NCBI GenBank assembly: GCA_030829675.1
Contig: JAURAE010000018.1
Coordinates: 1 to 16,924 of the forward strand
Direction of reading: 5' to 3'
DNA length: 16,924 bases
Origin: Schleiferiaceae bacterium
Lineage (GTDB): Bacteria > Bacteroidota > Bacteroidia > Flavobacteriales > Schleiferiaceae
Shown: positions 15,138-16,924 of the stretch, one piece after another
Position numbering within the stretch: position 1 is the stretch's first letter
How the letters are laid out: each line of letters opens with the position of its first letter
Notes under the pieces: generated by a model
Told to the model about the DNA's origin: nothing
The model's input: only the letters and a program-made list of their open reading frames with translations
Databases searched by the model: none
Program-made: the position numbers and the translations under genes

Positions 15138-15859
15138 AGCGAAGCGTAGAAGGGGGAGAGTACTTCACGTGCCTCTTCGGTATAATGGTGATCCTCCTCG
15201 TATAGGGTGATCTTTTTGCGAATTGGTTCGTCTACCTCACATTTACACAACCCGTAGATACATCTGTTGGCCTCACGTTCGGCTTTTGGATGTACGTGAA
15301 TGATTGTTTTCAAGTTCAACCCCTCGTCCATGGCTTCGTCTAAAAAACGGTCGCTTTGGTCACACGGGAGGATAACCCAGAATTGGCCGTTATTTTTTAA
15401 TAATCGCGCCGCGTTCATCACTAAACTTTTGAAATCAAGCGTTAGCGCATGCCTAGCTGCAGCGATACCTGCATCGAGCTTGGTTGGTCCTGTCTCAAAA
15501 TAGGGAGGATTGCTCACGACTAAATCATAGAGTAGATTGTGCTCGAATTCTTGAATGGGCTCATGATAGCAGACCATTCTACCGGCATAGGGGCTTTTAC
15601 TGAAGTTTTCCGTGGCTTGTTTTGCACTAGGGCCGTGGATTTCAACTGCATCAACGTAGGCTTTTTCAAAGCGTTGGGCCAATTGCATCGCAATGACGCC
15701 ACTTCCTGTCCCGATATCGAGTACATGTTGGACTTGGTTAGAGTCGAATTCCTCGCCCGCAACGGCGCCAAGCAAGCATCCGTCAGTGTTCACTCGCATC
15801 GCGCATTGATCGTGTGCCACGGTGAATTCTTTCATTTCGAACGGTTTGAGGTAATTCAT
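15134..15859 (-). CDS. trmN6: tRNA1(Val) (adenine(37)-N6)-methyltransferase
   Basis: SAM-dependent methyltransferase of the YfiC/TrmN6 family, expected to make m6A at position 37 of tRNA-Val. The 241-residue protein starts with the family opening KEFTVAHDQCAMRVNTDGCLLGA (10-32). The SAM-binding DIGTGSGVIAMQLAQR (48-63), acidic loop VEIHG (72-76) and catalytic motif VVSNPPYF (114-121) with NPPY at 117-120 follow. The N6-adenine specificity fits the NPPY motif; the exact tRNA target is inferred from the family. It is last in the rpsP-rimM-membrane protein-trmN6 operon. Its ATG overlaps the stop of the membrane protein gene by 4 bp, and its stop overlaps the saccharopine dehydrogenase stop. Confidence 0.9.
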   Translation of the reverse strand: MNYLKPFEMKEFTVAHDQCAMRVNTDGCLLGAVAGEEFDSNQVQHVLDIGTGSGVIAMQLAQRFEKAYVDAVEIHGPSAKQATENFSKSPYAGRMVCYHEPIQEFEHNLLYDLVVSNPPYFETGPTKLDAGIAAARHALTLDFKSLVMNAARLLKNNGQFWVILPCDQSDRFLDEAMDEGLNLKTIIHVHPKAEREANRCIYGLCKCEVDEPIRKKITLYEEDHHYTEEAREVLSPFYASL

Positions 15860-16284
15860 ATGCCTCCAGTCAAACTAAAAATCTTAGGACGCAAGGTGAA
15901 AAAATAGATGATATTCACCAAGGCAAAAATGAAGTAAAAGAAGTTCGACTCCATCAAGGTATAGGTCAGGAGCAATATGGTGGCCAATTCGACCATCACC
16001 CATTGCCAAATATGAATACGCGTCAATACCTGCAGTTTATCTTCAATCTCCTGAGTTTGACTAATCTTCACCATCCCCTTGTTCCAAATGGTCTTGCCTA
16101 AAGAGCCTAAAACCCCAGCGATCACAGGAATAGCGATATGATTCCAATAGCCCCATTCGAAGCGTACGTTGGCGTGCTCTTGCGCTACATACATGACTAC
16201 CACCGTAATGACTAATTGGGCCATTAACAGCACTGAATAGATCAGCTGCAGGGAACTGGGATCGTAAGCGGGTTTTTCGTTCAT
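15856..16284 (-). CDS. Unknown protein with four transmembrane helices
   Basis: A 142-residue integral membrane protein that I do not recognise. Hydrophobic segments lie at about 12-34, 47-64, 92-111 and 114-131. Between helices 2 and 3 is a hydrophilic loop with both charges (about 65-88), and the C-terminus is short and basic (LRPKIFSLTGGI). The codon pattern and lack of internal stops over 142 codons, the 6-bp gap after rimM and the 4-bp ATGA overlap with trmN6 make it a real, co-translated gene. No cysteine or histidine cluster suggests a cofactor. Its setting between a ribosome maturation gene and a tRNA methyltransferase gives no functional clue by itself. Confidence 0.85.
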   Translation of the reverse strand: MNEKPAYDPSSLQLIYSVLLMAQLVITVVVMYVAQEHANVRFEWGYWNHIAIPVIAGVLGSLGKTIWNKGMVKISQTQEIEDKLQVLTRIHIWQWVMVELATILLLTYTLMESNFFYFIFALVNIIYFFTLRPKIFSLTGGI

Positions 16285-16290
16285 CTTGAA

Positions 16291-16803
16291 TTAAAGGTCA
16301 AGCAGACCTTCGGGCAATTCAAGATAAATGATTTTTTCATTGGAATCTATGCCTTTGATGAAGGCATCTACCGCCGGAATAAGGAATTCTTGATCTCCTT
16401 TTTCAACGACGAAGAGGTTTTGGCTTGAATTTTCTACGACATCAACTACTTCACCGATCTCGCTTTTCCCATCCCAAGCCGTAAATCCAATAATTGCTTT
16501 ATCGTAATACTCATCGTCTTCGGCTTCGGGCAGCATGGATTCAGGCAAATATGCCTCGCGCCCAACATATTTATGGGCATCCTCTGGACTAACGTCTTCG
16601 AGATATATAAGCAATTTCTTGCCGTTGAGTTTTCCTTTTTGGCTCAAAAAAAATGGAACCAGTTCCTGGTCAATGTCCAGTAGAACTGATTCCAAATCTT
16701 TAAAGTAGTGTGGGGTAGAAGAGTCTATATGTAAAATAAGACCTCCTTTATACCCGTGGAGTTTCGTGATTTTACCGAGTGAAAAACACTGCTCCTTTTG
16801 CAC
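16291..16803 (-). CDS. rimM: 16S rRNA processing/30S maturation factor RimM
   Basis: RimM binds the 30S head with S19 and aids late assembly of the small subunit. The 170-residue length is usual. The N-terminal RimM domain opens with SLGKITKLHGYKGGLIL (8-24), the GxIxxxHGxxGxL signature. A linker with LPESMLPEAEDDEYYDKAIIGF leads into the PRC-barrel domain, which contains EFLIPAVDAFIKGID and ends in LPEGLLDL. The start is a GTG at 16803, two bases after the rpsP stop; no in-frame ATG exists before the conserved signature. The rpsP-rimM order is widely conserved, and rimM lies 6 bp before the membrane protein gene. Confidence 0.94.
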   Translation of the reverse strand: MQKEQCFSLGKITKLHGYKGGLILHIDSSTPHYFKDLESVLLDIDQELVPFFLSQKGKLNGKKLLIYLEDVSPEDAHKYVGREAYLPESMLPEAEDDEYYDKAIIGFTAWDGKSEIGEVVDVVENSSQNLFVVEKGDQEFLIPAVDAFIKGIDSNEKIIYLELPEGLLDL

Positions 16804-16805
16804 AA

Positions 16806-16924
16806 TTACTCTGCGCTTTCTTCTGCAGGAGCTTTCTCTGCTTCAGCAACCACTGCTTCAGCCGGTGCTTCCTCAGTAGTTTCTTCTGCCTCAGCAACTG
16901 CTTCTTCAGCTGGTGCTTCCTCAG
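16806..16924 (-). CDS. rpsP: Probable ribosomal protein S16, only acidic C-terminal tail visible
   Basis: Only the last 38 codons and the TAA are inside the window; the gene continues past the right edge. The visible part is almost entirely Ala, Glu, Pro and Val, in two imperfect 16-residue units starting EEAPAE (codons at 16922-16875 and 16874-16827; 11 of 16 positions equal). The ending AEESAE follows. The stop is two bases before rimM. S16 of Bacteroidota commonly carries such an Ala/Glu-rich extension, and rpsP is the normal gene before rimM, so S16 is inferred from context. The conserved S16 core is not seen here. Confidence 0.7.
   Translation of the reverse strand, partial: EEAPAEEAVAEAEETTEEAPAEAVVAEAEKAPAEESAE

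Noticed and set aside
15164..15173. CACGTG-containing stretch in trmN6 as a parS half
   Set aside because: The right side reads CCTC rather than the mirror of the left, and it lies inside coding sequence; no second copy supports it.
1..16924. parS sites near parAB
   Set aside because: Reading for the 16-bp palindrome centred on CACGTG found only fragments, such as TTCACGTGCC at about 15164, without matching flanks.
1..16924. Mobile elements, CRISPR arrays, tRNA genes or foreign islands
   Set aside because: No transposase or integrase motifs, no regularly spaced repeats, no cloverleaf seen, and gene content and order fit a continuous core chromosome.

Overview
The window looks like ordinary core chromosome from a member of the Bacteroidota, most likely Flavobacteriales or a close relative. 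Four things point there. First, the gene strings parA-parB-DUF5683-dapB-lepB and nusB-DUF1573-yajC-YbbR-coaE are typical of that phylum. Second, LepB and NusB carry the enlargements known from the phylum. Third, most starts have no clear Shine-Dalgarno sequence. Fourth, several intergenic gaps carry exact matches to the Bacteroidota -7 promoter box TAnnTTTG. Coding density is very high. No gene-free stretch exceeds 150 bases, and no mobile element, tRNA, rRNA or CRISPR array was seen.

Layout from left to right. Positions 1-4377 (minus strand) hold one tightly packed operon, read from right to left as parA, parB, a DUF5683 membrane protein, dapB and lepB, with lepB running off the left edge. 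It joins chromosome segregation, an envelope protein, lysine/meso-diaminopimelate synthesis for peptidoglycan, and signal peptide cleavage. An ABC exporter (4458-6227, minus) lies just upstream. A divergent gap separates it from the plus-strand cluster nusB, DUF1573 lipoprotein, yajC, YbbR-like protein, coaE (6361-9556). That cluster has an intrinsic terminator placed exactly between yajC and the YbbR-like gene.

Positions 9532-13674 are minus strand again: DUF423 membrane protein, pckA, a PIN-PhoH ATPase, and a DHFR/RibD-like reductase that overlaps coaE tail to tail. pckA has a terminator behind it. In front it has a pair of 12-bp direct repeats two helical turns apart, the best candidate regulatory structure in the window. 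A saccharopine dehydrogenase (13779-15137, plus) faces a minus-strand translation operon entering from the right edge: rpsP (only the acidic tail visible), rimM, an unknown four-helix membrane protein, and trmN6.

I found no convincing undescribed multi-gene system. The points worth a second look are regulatory (pckA repeats, terminator touching a start codon, a possible leaderless DUF423 message, facing promoters before nusB and the ABC gene). A few protein oddities also stand out (ABC exporter with Asp at the catalytic Glu position, large NusB insertion, unknown membrane protein inside a ribosome/tRNA modification operon).
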